Below are positions 9,217 through 17,306 of a stretch of 64,000 nt of DNA, one piece after another. The notes below the pieces were generated by a model that worked only from the letters and a program-made list of their open reading frames with translations, did no database searches and was not told where the DNA came from. Positions within the stretch are counted from its first letter, which is position 1. Each line of letters starts with the position of its first letter. The stretch lies in assembly GCA_963840665.1 (NCBI GenBank), contig CAWIZO010000004.1, forward strand, positions 62,001 to 126,000, read 5' to 3'. The translations under genes were made by a program, and so were the position numbers. Source of the stretch: DATFTE01 sp963840665. Its GTDB lineage: Bacteria; Acidobacteriota; Terriglobia; Terriglobales; Acidobacteriaceae.

Positions 9217-12200
9217 TTAAAAAATGAACTTAATAGAGAATTGGGTTTGACGCGCAGTGCCACCACCAATTTGAGTTCCATTGGCGTCAGCGATCGTTTG
9301 ACCCACGCGGCCGAAATTGGTGTTGACGACCGCACAGCTAGCTGGCCCAAGAATCGAGACGGGTTGAACAGAGGTGCATATCCCACCGTCGGGATTCGCA
9401 AAATTCGGATGATTAAAGATGTTGAAGATATCAGCGCGGAATTGCATCGTAACCCGCTCGGTAATCACGAAGTTCTTTACGCCCGACAGGTCGAGCTGGA
9501 AGTAGGCCGGCCCGCGTAGAGCATTTCGTCCGACCGTTCCGATTGTGGCGCCGGGAGTTCCGTCGTATGTGGGTTCGACTGCGAAAGCATCGATGTTATA
9601 GTGCGAGTTTGGCCAGCTTGCGGGAGTGGTTACCGATTGACCCGGAACGAAGTTTGGCCGTACCGGATTACCGAAGAATCCGCTGACGAGGGTGACGTTA
9701 GTCGGCAGTCCCGATCGTGTCTGCAGAATTCCGGCTGTCTGCCATCCTCCCAGCACATTGCGAACGAAAGAATTGGAACCCTTTAGAGAAGGCAGATTGT
9801 AAACCGCGCTGCCGGTGAGGTTGTGCCGTACATCCCAGTCTCCACTGCCGCGATCAAAGCTGGGATCGGACGGGTTCACGAACCCTGGGCTGAACACATT
9901 GACCATATCGTCGATTTCGTGGGACCAGGCATAGTTAGCCTCGAGATTCAAGTTTCCAACTTTTCGATCCACCTTCACCTGCAGAGCGTTGTAGTTGGAA
10001 CCCAAACCGTCTGAGAGAAGGTTTTCATTGGCAAAATTTAAGAACGGGCGAGCCTGCGTGAACACGTTCGCAGGGTTCGCATTCAATGCGGCGAAGTCTA
10101 CGCCGGCTTGCATATGATGAACGTTGTTGCCCACATAGTTCACCGTCAGGATCGTGCCGCGAGAGATTTCCTGCTGAATGCCGAACAGCCAATTCGTTGC
10201 AACCTGATCTTTCGGATGAGTTGGAAACGCATTCACATTTTGTGTTCCCGCGGGAAGGGGAGGATTGGGAGATGGGTAAGTGATGTTCGCCTGGAAGAGA
10301 TTGACATTGTAACTGGAAAGCGCCGGTACGTTGGTCGTCGTTGCAAAGTTGAAGTGCAGCGGGTTGTAGAACAGACCACCGTAACCATGAATGACGGTTT
10401 TTCCTTTCCCGGTCGGATCGAACGCAAAGCCCGCCCGCGGCGCCCAATCGCCCTTCGGCGCGGTATAAGCATTTTGATTCGGGGGAAGCAGTGATTGGGT
10501 GGCTACATCGAAATTCTGGCCTTGGTTCGCACCCGTTGTCCACACAGTGTTGTAGTCATACCGGAGACCGAGATTCAAGGTAAGTCTGCTATTCACCTTC
10601 CAGTCATCCTGGATATAAAAATCCCAGTTCGAATTCTTGTTGGCGACAAATCCTTGGTAGCCGATCTTCTGCAGCACGAACGGCTGATTTTGTTCGAGGT
10701 TGGCAACGCTGGCAAAATCATAAGTCTGTTGCGGCCGCAGCCATTCGTTGTTCCGGTTGATTCGGATTTGCGGGCCAAATTTAAGCGCGTGACGACCGAT
10801 CGTTTTACTTACGTTGTCAAAAATCTCGATATCTGTAAACGGCGTGACCTGATTGAACGTGTTCGGTCCAGGCAGCGAACCAAGATCGGTGAAGAAGCCG
10901 TTAAAACCCGCCAACGGCGTAGGTGTGTTCGAATTGGTATCGGAATAGAAGCGGTTGGCGGCCACGCTGAACTCGTTCAACAGAGTGGGAGAGAACGTGT
11001 GAGTTTCATCGATCTTCGCCAGTTGTGTCCGTAACTTCTGTGGAGATGTCTGCCCCACATTGAGGCCGTAGGTGTAGTTAGTCAGCGAGTCATTGATGTT
11101 GTATCGGGCGAAAACGCGGTCCTTGTCCGAAACGTTATAGTCGAGCCTTACCGAGCCGGTGTCCTCGCGAAGGATATTCGGGAGCGCGGACGGATCGTAA
11201 ATAAAGTCGCCGTTACCTTTTATTGCGTTTGGGTAGATACACTGACTAGGCGTCGGGATGACATTGCATCCGGCCGGAATCGGAGCAAACTGCGCCAGGA
11301 TCGGTGCCAGAGATGGAACAAACAGCGATCGCGCCTGGGCGCTGAGCGTGTGGTTCAGAGCATTATTGATCGTGATGTGGGTGCGATCGCCTTCGTAATT
11401 CGCAAAGATGAAGAGCTTGTTCTTGATGATAGGCCCGCCAAAATTTCCGCCGAACTGGTTAAGCTTTAGAGGCTGATTCGATTTCGCAAAGTAATCCACC
11501 GCGTCCAGCGCATCATTGCGGAAGAATTCAAACGCCTCGCCATGAAATGCATTCGTTCCCGATTTCGTGATAATGTTCATCTGCGGGCCGAGGGAGTGTC
11601 CCGTCTCCGCCGTGTAGCCGCTGTTGGAGTAATCAATCTCCTCCACGCTGTCGACGCTTGCGCGCGTGATGCGCGCGGCTTCCTGACCTTCAGTGTCGAG
11701 AAATCCGTTGATGTCACCGCGCATGGCGCTCTGGCCGTCCAAGGTAATGTTCACGCCAGTAAAAATATTCTCCATGCCGTTGACGCTGCCCTGGAAAAAT
11801 CCTGTGGAGTCCACCGACCCCGGAGCGACCTCCAGGAACTGACTGATGTCACGACCGTTGATCGGCAGGTTCGAGATCTGGTTTGAATCCAATGTCGTGC
11901 CCGACGTGCTCGACGAGGTGTCAACGGTGGTGAGCGTGCCATTGACTTGCACGCTCTCTTGCGACGCGGCCACCGCCAGGATCAGGTTCAACTTTATCGT
12001 CGAGCCTACGTTGAGGATGACCGGTTGGCTCTTGCTTTCCGCGAACCCACTCGCGTTCACCGCTACCACATAGGTTCCGTAGGGCAGAGATGAAGCGACG
12101 AAATTGCCGCTCTGATCGCTCGTCAGGCTTTTTTGAATGCCCGTGCCTTCGTTTCTAACAGTAATCGCCGCGTGTGCGACTAGCGCGCCGGAAGCATCCG

Positions 12201-12339
12201 TCACCGTGCCGGTGATCGTGCCGGTATCAAATTGGGCAAACATCGGCACGGCGCCGAAAACAACGATCGCCAGCAATGCGATCGCATAACAGGCCTTCCT
12301 GGCCCACGTCATTTCTGACAACTGCGCATTTTGCGTCAT
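9217..12339 (-). CDS. TonB-dependent receptor, Oar-like, with carboxypeptidase-regulatory N-domain
   Basis: 1040 aa from the ATG at 12339, which has a good Shine-Dalgarno (GAGGGGG, about 7 nt upstream); a longer ORF reaching 12402 lacks one. Signal peptide (ALLAIVVFGAVPMFAQ), then a Cna-B/CarboxypepD_reg-like domain (GTITGTVTDASGALV), a plug (NLPINGRDISQFLEVAPG) and a large outer-membrane barrel ending in ...QTQFSIKFIF with a terminal Phe. Acidobacteriota have many of these for importing oligosaccharides or other large substrates. It sits beside the sugar genes on the same strand as the isomerase, so glycan uptake is plausible; the ligand is unknown. Confidence 0.92.
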   Translation of the reverse strand: MTQNAQLSEMTWARKACYAIALLAIVVFGAVPMFAQFDTGTITGTVTDASGALVAHAAITVRNEGTGIQKSLTSDQSGNFVASSLPYGTYVVAVNASGFAESKSQPVILNVGSTIKLNLILAVAASQESVQVNGTLTTVDTSSSTSGTTLDSNQISNLPINGRDISQFLEVAPGSVDSTGFFQGSVNGMENIFTGVNITLDGQSAMRGDINGFLDTEGQEAARITRASVDSVEEIDYSNSGYTAETGHSLGPQMNIITKSGTNAFHGEAFEFFRNDALDAVDYFAKSNQPLKLNQFGGNFGGPIIKNKLFIFANYEGDRTHITINNALNHTLSAQARSLFVPSLAPILAQFAPIPAGCNVIPTPSQCIYPNAIKGNGDFIYDPSALPNILREDTGSVRLDYNVSDKDRVFARYNINDSLTNYTYGLNVGQTSPQKLRTQLAKIDETHTFSPTLLNEFSVAANRFYSDTNSNTPTPLAGFNGFFTDLGSLPGPNTFNQVTPFTDIEIFDNVSKTIGRHALKFGPQIRINRNNEWLRPQQTYDFASVANLEQNQPFVLQKIGYQGFVANKNSNWDFYIQDDWKVNSRLTLNLGLRYDYNTVWTTGANQGQNFDVATQSLLPPNQNAYTAPKGDWAPRAGFAFDPTGKGKTVIHGYGGLFYNPLHFNFATTTNVPALSSYNVNLFQANITYPSPNPPLPAGTQNVNAFPTHPKDQVATNWLFGIQQEISRGTILTVNYVGNNVHHMQAGVDFAALNANPANVFTQARPFLNFANENLLSDGLGSNYNALQVKVDRKVGNLNLEANYAWSHEIDDMVNVFSPGFVNPSDPSFDRGSGDWDVRHNLTGSAVYNLPSLKGSNSFVRNVLGGWQTAGILQTRSGLPTNVTLVSGFFGNPVRPNFVPGQSVTTPASWPNSHYNIDAFAVEPTYDGTPGATIGTVGRNALRGPAYFQLDLSGVKNFVITERVTMQFRADIFNIFNHPNFANPDGGICTSVQPVSILGPASCAVVNTNFGRVGQTIADANGTQIGGGTARQTQFSIKFIF

Positions 12340-12407
12340 GGCAATTCCCCCTCGGCGTCGGTTGATTTCACGTGGACTTGATTCATGTGCAAACTTGAGC
12401 ACCGGGA

Positions 12408-12437
12408 ATCGTAATGCGGTTCAAGCGCAACAGTCAA
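12408..12437 (-). promoter_or_regulatory. Predicted sigma70-type promoter for the TonB receptor gene
   Basis: On the minus strand TTGACT (12437-12432) and TACGAT (12413-12408) are 18 bp apart, giving a predicted start near 12401 and a leader of about 60 nt before the ATG at 12339. Motif match by eye only. Confidence 0.4.
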
Positions 12438-12628
12438 TGATTTTGTTTCTTTTATGCTTCAAACAATCTAAAATTTGTTCGTTTTGACGGATTAAGCCCG
12501 ATCGGCCCTGAGGCCGGTCCGCCCCTTTATTACTGATGAGTCCCTCTCCGTGGGCCCTTTGCCGAGCTTTGGATTGTGCCTTGTCCCAGGCGCTAGACTG
12601 TCGCATTGCGGCTGTTGATCGCCACCTC

Positions 12629-14347
12629 ATGAGAAACGTTTCCAGATTTTTCTCCCGCTCGATGTACTCGGGAATTGCCTTGTTGTGGGGCTTGGTTTTT
12701 GGGAGTTGGCTTTCTTTCGCTGCTTCCGCAAACTCACCCGCGCCGGGGACCTTCGTCGATGTCACGGGAAAACTCGGGGTTCACTTCCGCCATCAAGCTT
12801 CTCCGACAAGCAGGAAGTACCTTCCTGAGACGATGGGATCAGGCGTAGCCTTGTTCGATTACGACAACGACGGCCGCCTCGACATCTTCTTCGCCAACGG
12901 TGCGCGGATCGACGATCCGACGCCGAAAGGCACGATTCCTAAGAAGGACAATCCCAGATACTGGAATTGCCTCTATCACCAAAAATCGGATGGTACCTTC
13001 GAAGATGTCACGGAGCGCGCAGGTCTGACTGGCCTCGGCTACTCGACAGGCGTCGCGGTCGGTGACTACGACAACGACGGGTTTGAAGACCTCTATGTAG
13101 CCGGATATGGCCGCGGGACGCTTTACCGCAACAATGGCAACGGCACTTTCACGGACGTGACCGCCACGGCGGGTGTTGCTGGCTCGGGCTGGATGACCAG
13201 CGCCGCCTGGGTGGACTACGACAACGACGGGCGGCTGGATCTAGTGATTGCACGCTACATGCAGTGGGACTTTGACGATATATTTTGCGGGCGCACCGGG
13301 AAGGACGGATTTCGATCCTACTGCCATCCTGATCTGTTCAAGCCGGACTCGGTTCTTCTGTTTCACAATGACGGTGGCGGAAAGTTCACCGAGGTGGCAC
13401 ACCAGGCTGGCATCGACAAGCCGGGAAAAGGTTTAGGTCTGGCAATTGCAGACTACGACCACGATGGGTTCATGGACATCCTCCTAGCCAATGATTCAAT
13501 GCCCGAATACTTATTTCATAACCGGGGCAATGGAACGTTCGAAGAAGTTGGATTGGCTTCTGGCGCCGGGCTCGACAGCGCTGGCCATACCTTCGCCGGC
13601 ATGGGCGTTGATTTTGCGGACTTCAACAACGACGGCTGGCCCGACATCGTCATCACCGATCTTGCCAACCAGCGGTACGCGCTCTACACCAATCAAAAGG
13701 ATGGCACTTTTGATTATTCAACCGCCGTTACAGGTCTGAGTGCAATTTCCCTCTTGCACTCCGGCTGGGGTGTGCGTTTCTTCGACTATGACAATGACGG
13801 TTGGAACGATCTTCTGATCGTCCAATCGCACGTGATCGACACGATTCAGCTTAGCGAGCCCGGACTGCACTATCGTGAGCCTCCTTTGCTTTTGCATAAC
13901 GAGCAGGGCAAGAAATTTGTCGATGTTTCCGCCCTGTCGGGGGCCGTTTTCCGCGAGGAGTGGGCTGCACGCGGAATGGCAATTGGAGACGTTAACAATG
14001 ATGGGAGGATCGATGCCGTTGTCACCACCAATGACGGGCCGGCATTTGTCTTGCTGAATGAGACAGAAACTGCGAATCACTGGATCACCCTAAACCTCGT
14101 AGGCGTAAAAAGCAATCGCGACGCCATTGGAGCACAGGTGAAAGTTTCAACTGCGGCCGGCGAACAATTCGCCACTGTCACGACCAGCAGTAGCTATCAA
14201 TCCTCGAGCGAGAAGCGGCTGCACTTTGGGCTGGGGACCGCAGAATCTATCGGCGAGATCGACATAAACTGGCCGAGCGGGATTCGCCAGGTTCTACACG
14301 ATCAAAAGCCCGACCAGATTGTCACCATCACCGAACCGTTGAAATAA
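12629..14347 (+). CDS. Secreted CRTAC1-type protein: FG-GAP/VCBS repeats plus ASPIC/UnbV domain
   Basis: 572 aa from ATG 12629; an earlier in-frame start at 12536 would add 31 residues unlike a signal peptide. A signal segment (YSGIALLWGLVFGSWLSFAASA) is followed by seven calcium-binding D-x-D/N-x-DG-x-x-D blades (FDYDNDGRLD, GDYDNDGFED, VDYDNDGRLD, ADYDHDGFMD, ADFNNDGWPD, FDYDNDGWND, GDVNNDGRID). These form an integrin-like propeller. The last 90 residues match ASPIC/UnbV (NHWITLNLVG...GEIDINWPSG). Probably an exported calcium-dependent binding protein. The TPR gene 20 bp downstream is likely co-transcribed, as is common for this pair in Acidobacteriota. Confidence 0.9.
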   Translation: MRNVSRFFSRSMYSGIALLWGLVFGSWLSFAASANSPAPGTFVDVTGKLGVHFRHQASPTSRKYLPETMGSGVALFDYDNDGRLDIFFANGARIDDPTPKGTIPKKDNPRYWNCLYHQKSDGTFEDVTERAGLTGLGYSTGVAVGDYDNDGFEDLYVAGYGRGTLYRNNGNGTFTDVTATAGVAGSGWMTSAAWVDYDNDGRLDLVIARYMQWDFDDIFCGRTGKDGFRSYCHPDLFKPDSVLLFHNDGGGKFTEVAHQAGIDKPGKGLGLAIADYDHDGFMDILLANDSMPEYLFHNRGNGTFEEVGLASGAGLDSAGHTFAGMGVDFADFNNDGWPDIVITDLANQRYALYTNQKDGTFDYSTAVTGLSAISLLHSGWGVRFFDYDNDGWNDLLIVQSHVIDTIQLSEPGLHYREPPLLLHNEQGKKFVDVSALSGAVFREEWAARGMAIGDVNNDGRIDAVVTTNDGPAFVLLNETETANHWITLNLVGVKSNRDAIGAQVKVSTAAGEQFATVTTSSSYQSSSEKRLHFGLGTAESIGEIDINWPSGIRQVLHDQKPDQIVTITEPLK

Positions 14348-14367
14348 AGCGAGAGCTGTCTTTCGGC

Positions 14368-15543
14368 ATGCGATACAAACTTCTCTGCTGCGGCGCGTTA
14401 CTGCTCTTGAGCCTGACTCCGCTAGCTCAAGTTTCCAAATCCAGCGCGAATGCGTCCCTGTTGCAGGACGCGGCTCAGGCCATGACAGCCGGGAATCTAG
14501 ATGTCGCGGAAAAAGATCTGCAGTCAGTTCTTCGGAGTGCGCCTGGGGATTATCGTGCCCTCGATCTGCTGGGAGTGGTCCGCGTACTTGAGGGACGCGA
14601 TTCGGAGGCTGAGGAACTTTTCATACACGCCATCGAGAAGAATCCTGATTTCGCGCCTGCGCGCGCTCACCTCGGCTTGCTCTATGTGCAGAAGAACCAG
14701 ATAGAGGAAGCCATTCCGCAACTGCGCGAAGCAGTACGCATCGACACCTCGCGTCGTGATGCTTCTGACGCCCTTTTGCGAATTCTACAAGACGAGGCCC
14801 GCGCCGCGGTCGAGAGTGGAGACTACCCAAAGGCTTTGTCATCGCTAACCGAGGCTGAGAAATATGCGCCGGAGAATCTCGACGTTCAGTTCGAGTTGGG
14901 AACCGTCGAGTTGCAAATGTCCTTGTGGGAGAATGCGGTCGCGACCTTCCAAAGAGTTCTGAAACGCCGGGCCAACGATCCGCTCGCGCTTTACAACCTT
15001 GGCCGTGCCTTCATGGGATTATCGAGATTCGAGGAAGCGCGCCAGCAGTTTGCGCGTTATGCCGAAGCGCATCCGGATGATGCTTCAGGTCATTGTGCGC
15101 TCGGCATGACTCTGGCCGCTCTCGAGCGTGTCCCGGAAGCACGGCAGCAATTTGAACGATCCATCGCGCTGGCTCCTGACCAAACAGAATCTTACTTCCG
15201 CCTCGGACTGGTTGATCTGGATGCGAAGGATCTGGACGAGGCCGCTACTAATTTCCGCAAGGTATTAGCCCGTGACTTCCAACATGCCGGAGCGCTTTCG
15301 GCTCTGGGGAGAGTTGCCTTCGAGCAGAAGCATTACTCTGAGGCAATCGATCAGCTGCAACGAGCGATAGCCAGTGACGATTCATTGCGCGAGGCACATT
15401 ATTATCTCGGCCTGACGTTTGCCCGCGTAGGCCGCGAGCAAGAAGCAGAGAGTCAACTGCAGATCGCAACCCGTCTCGAGCACGAGGAAGCCCAGCATCG
15501 CAGGACAGTGTTGCGAATCCCAGACGCGGACCCCGAACGTTAA
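14368..15543 (+). CDS. Secreted tetratricopeptide-repeat protein
   Basis: 391 aa. N-terminal signal peptide (LLCCGALLLLSLTPLAQ), then back-to-back 34-residue TPR units across the whole chain. Examples are NPDFAPARAHLGLLYVQKNQIEEA, APDQTESYFRLGLVDLDAKDLDEA and a last one near residue 340 (REAHYYLGLTFARVGREQEA). It has no enzyme domain, so it is a protein-protein scaffold, probably periplasmic. It starts 20 bp after the CRTAC1 gene and probably shares its transcript. No partner can be named. Confidence 0.88.
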   Translation: MRYKLLCCGALLLLSLTPLAQVSKSSANASLLQDAAQAMTAGNLDVAEKDLQSVLRSAPGDYRALDLLGVVRVLEGRDSEAEELFIHAIEKNPDFAPARAHLGLLYVQKNQIEEAIPQLREAVRIDTSRRDASDALLRILQDEARAAVESGDYPKALSSLTEAEKYAPENLDVQFELGTVELQMSLWENAVATFQRVLKRRANDPLALYNLGRAFMGLSRFEEARQQFARYAEAHPDDASGHCALGMTLAALERVPEARQQFERSIALAPDQTESYFRLGLVDLDAKDLDEAATNFRKVLARDFQHAGALSALGRVAFEQKHYSEAIDQLQRAIASDDSLREAHYYLGLTFARVGREQEAESQLQIATRLEHEEAQHRRTVLRIPDADPER

Positions 15544-16056
15544 ACGAATCCAAAGCCAAGAAAATAAGCCCAACGGAAAGGCTCTAAACCTTTGCTTTCC
15601 ACATTAAGGCATCAAGAAAACATTGGTCGACTCTACAGGACGATTTTTGAACTTGATTGCCTCTGGGGAGCTCGCGTATCTGTAAGATGCTGAAGACGAT
15701 CGGGGTCACGTTAGGTGCTTCACCTCGCCTGGGGCGGCTCGTGTGGCACTCTGACCGTCCACGGCACCATTGGACAGCCACAGGTTGGGTCCGCCGTATA
15801 CGCCTGACGCGTGCATACACTAGGCAGCCCGTCACCGCGATCGCCTCCTAACAATGTTTCTCAGCCCTCGGATGCAACTACTCAATACCGCACTTCCTGG
15901 ACTGCCCTCTTTTTTTGTTCTCGATATTCGTGAATTCCGTCGGGAACAATACAGGCCTTTAAACCTTAATCGCGATATTAATTCTACTGAGTTCGACTCG
16001 CTGTGTGGATAGCTAACTTGCTCTTGCTGCGGAAGAAAGTAATCCAAGAATTTGGT
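15544..16056. other. Gene-poor stretch before tRNA-Leu
   Basis: About 510 bases with no ORF that looks coding on either strand. The composition is more AT-rich than the neighbours near 15900-16020. A short open stretch around 15745-15810 (GSCGTLTVHGTIGQPQ) could be a decayed secreted-protein end, but nothing supports a gene. Confidence 0.5.
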
Positions 16057-16143
16057 TGGTGCCGAAGAAGGGACTCGAACCCCCACACCCTTGCGGGTAC
16101 ATGGACCTGAACCATGCGCGTCTGCCAATTCCGCCACTTCGGC
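16057..16143 (-). tRNA. tRNA-Leu (anticodon CAG)
   Basis: 87 nt including an encoded CCA. The acceptor stem GCCGAAG pairs with CTTCGGC, discriminator A. D-arm with AATTGGCAGAC, anticodon stem CATGG/CCATG around the loop TTCAGGT (anticodon CAG), a long class II variable arm (ACCCGCAAGGGT) and T-loop GTTCGAGTC. All class II leucine features are present. Confidence 0.97.
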
Positions 16144-16197
16144 AAAAGTGAACGAGGCAACTTGCTTGTTGCCTTTCAGGAAAGGACTACGAGTAAT

Positions 16198-16225
16198 ATT
16201 CTACAGAGGTACCGCTGGGTGTCAA
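16198..16225 (-). promoter_or_regulatory. Predicted promoter of tRNA-Leu
   Basis: On the minus strand TTGACA (16225-16220) and TAGAAT (16203-16198) are separated by 16 bp, giving a start near 16191 and a leader of about 48 nt before the mature tRNA. The leader contains a 6-bp hairpin (16157-16174). Consensus match by eye. Confidence 0.6.
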
Positions 16226-16248
16226 ACCAAGCGGGGTTCTCCATCGAG

Positions 16249-16479
16249 ATGAATAGCTCCCCCAAGTTTCCGACTGAGGTCACCCGACGCCTGCGCACAC
16301 TCGCCCACGATCTGAGCAATGCGCTCGAAACTCTGCTCCAGGCATCGTACCTGCTGAATCAGGCGAACCTTGAACCCGACACGAAAAAATGGGTGCAGAT
16401 GATCGATGCGGCTTCGCAAGATGCTGCTCGCATCAACCGCGAGATTCGCGAGATTCTTAGAGGACAGAGCGAAGACTGA
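16249..16479 (+). CDS. Small orphan protein resembling a histidine-kinase dimerisation (HisKA/DHp) domain
   Basis: 76 aa from ATG 16249. A longer reading frame from 16114 would run through the tRNA gene and is rejected. The core RLRTLAHDLSNALETLLQ has the H-box pattern (His-Asp followed by N/P-rich turn) of histidine kinases. It is followed by a second helix (WVQMIDAASQDAARINREIREIL) as in a DHp hairpin. No ATPase, receiver or sensor domain follows; the stop is directly abutted by the convergent CPBP protease stop (16479/16480). It may be a phosphotransfer or dimerisation adaptor. Function is inferred from pattern only. Confidence 0.6.
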   Translation: MNSSPKFPTEVTRRLRTLAHDLSNALETLLQASYLLNQANLEPDTKKWVQMIDAASQDAARINREIREILRGQSED

Positions 16480-17292
16480 TTACTGGTTTAACTTCTCCAG
16501 ATGTCGGAATCCGTCGCTTCCCGCAAAAAGCAGGAGCGAGAGCGTTCCGTTGTAAGCGATGTGGACCAGCATGCTCGAAGCCACCGATTTTGTTTTGGCC
16601 CGAGTCAACGTCAAGGCGACGCCGACCAGAAAAACTACCATCACTGGCCCCCACGCCCGTCCCAACTGCGGGGCGTGAATCAATCCAAAACCTGCCGAGG
16701 TGAGCAAAACGGCAATCGGCAAACCCAATCGCCGCGCTAACACGGGATAGAGAAATCCGCGAAAGAAAAGTTCCTCCATCAACGGCGCGATGGTCACTCC
16801 GAAAATGGAGAGCGCCCAGGCCTCCGCTGTCGTCTGAAAAAACTTGTCGATGGGAAGTTCCTTGGGCATAGGAAGAAAGTGCGCCACGCCCTGCAGTCCG
16901 ATCGAGAGAACCAGGCCGCTTACCAGAAAAATCCAAGGATTGCGCGGCCAATTCCACTGAATCGCACTCCAGAATCGCCGCCCGTGTTGCCCTTCCACGA
17001 CTGAGATCATGAAGATCAACACGACCAGATAAGCAAATAACTGGGCAGCTACCGTGACCAGAGGAAATTTGGCGACGTCCATGATCCCCAGGCGGGGATA
17101 GAAAATCTTCTGCGCCGCAAAGGTCGTGACGAAAATGAAGAACACGATGGAAAAAATCGTCACCATCGCGATCCAGAAAACGTCCCAGCCGCTCCACACC
17201 GGATCTTCAATTGGTGGAGGAATTTGCGCCAGCGAGATCTCGGGACCGAGAGGCTCTCCTGGCTGCGGCAATGGGTCTTGAAACGTGGACAC
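16480..17292 (-). CDS. CPBP family intramembrane glutamic endopeptidase (CAAX/Abi type)
   Basis: 270 aa with about 6-7 hydrophobic helices. Catalytic motif 1 is PLMEELFFRGFLYPVL (Glu-Glu-x3-Arg) near residue 165, motif 2 is FGLIHAPQLG with its His, and motif 3 ends in VHIAYNGT (His and Asn) near residue 250. The proline-rich N-terminus (about 35 residues) is cytoplasmic. Relatives process prenylated or peptide substrates in the membrane; the substrate here is unknown. It lies 14 nt downstream of uvrA, same strand, and may be on its transcript. Confidence 0.88.
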   Translation of the reverse strand: MSTFQDPLPQPGEPLGPEISLAQIPPPIEDPVWSGWDVFWIAMVTIFSIVFFIFVTTFAAQKIFYPRLGIMDVAKFPLVTVAAQLFAYLVVLIFMISVVEGQHGRRFWSAIQWNWPRNPWIFLVSGLVLSIGLQGVAHFLPMPKELPIDKFFQTTAEAWALSIFGVTIAPLMEELFFRGFLYPVLARRLGLPIAVLLTSAGFGLIHAPQLGRAWGPVMVVFLVGVALTLTRAKTKSVASSMLVHIAYNGTLSLLLFAGSDGFRHLEKLNQ

Positions 17293-17306
17293 TTATGATT
17301 CCTGTC

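Noticed and set aside
15832..16137. Open frame starting MAELADAHGSGPC
   Set aside because: This is the well-known false translation of a leucine tRNA gene, which covers the same bases.
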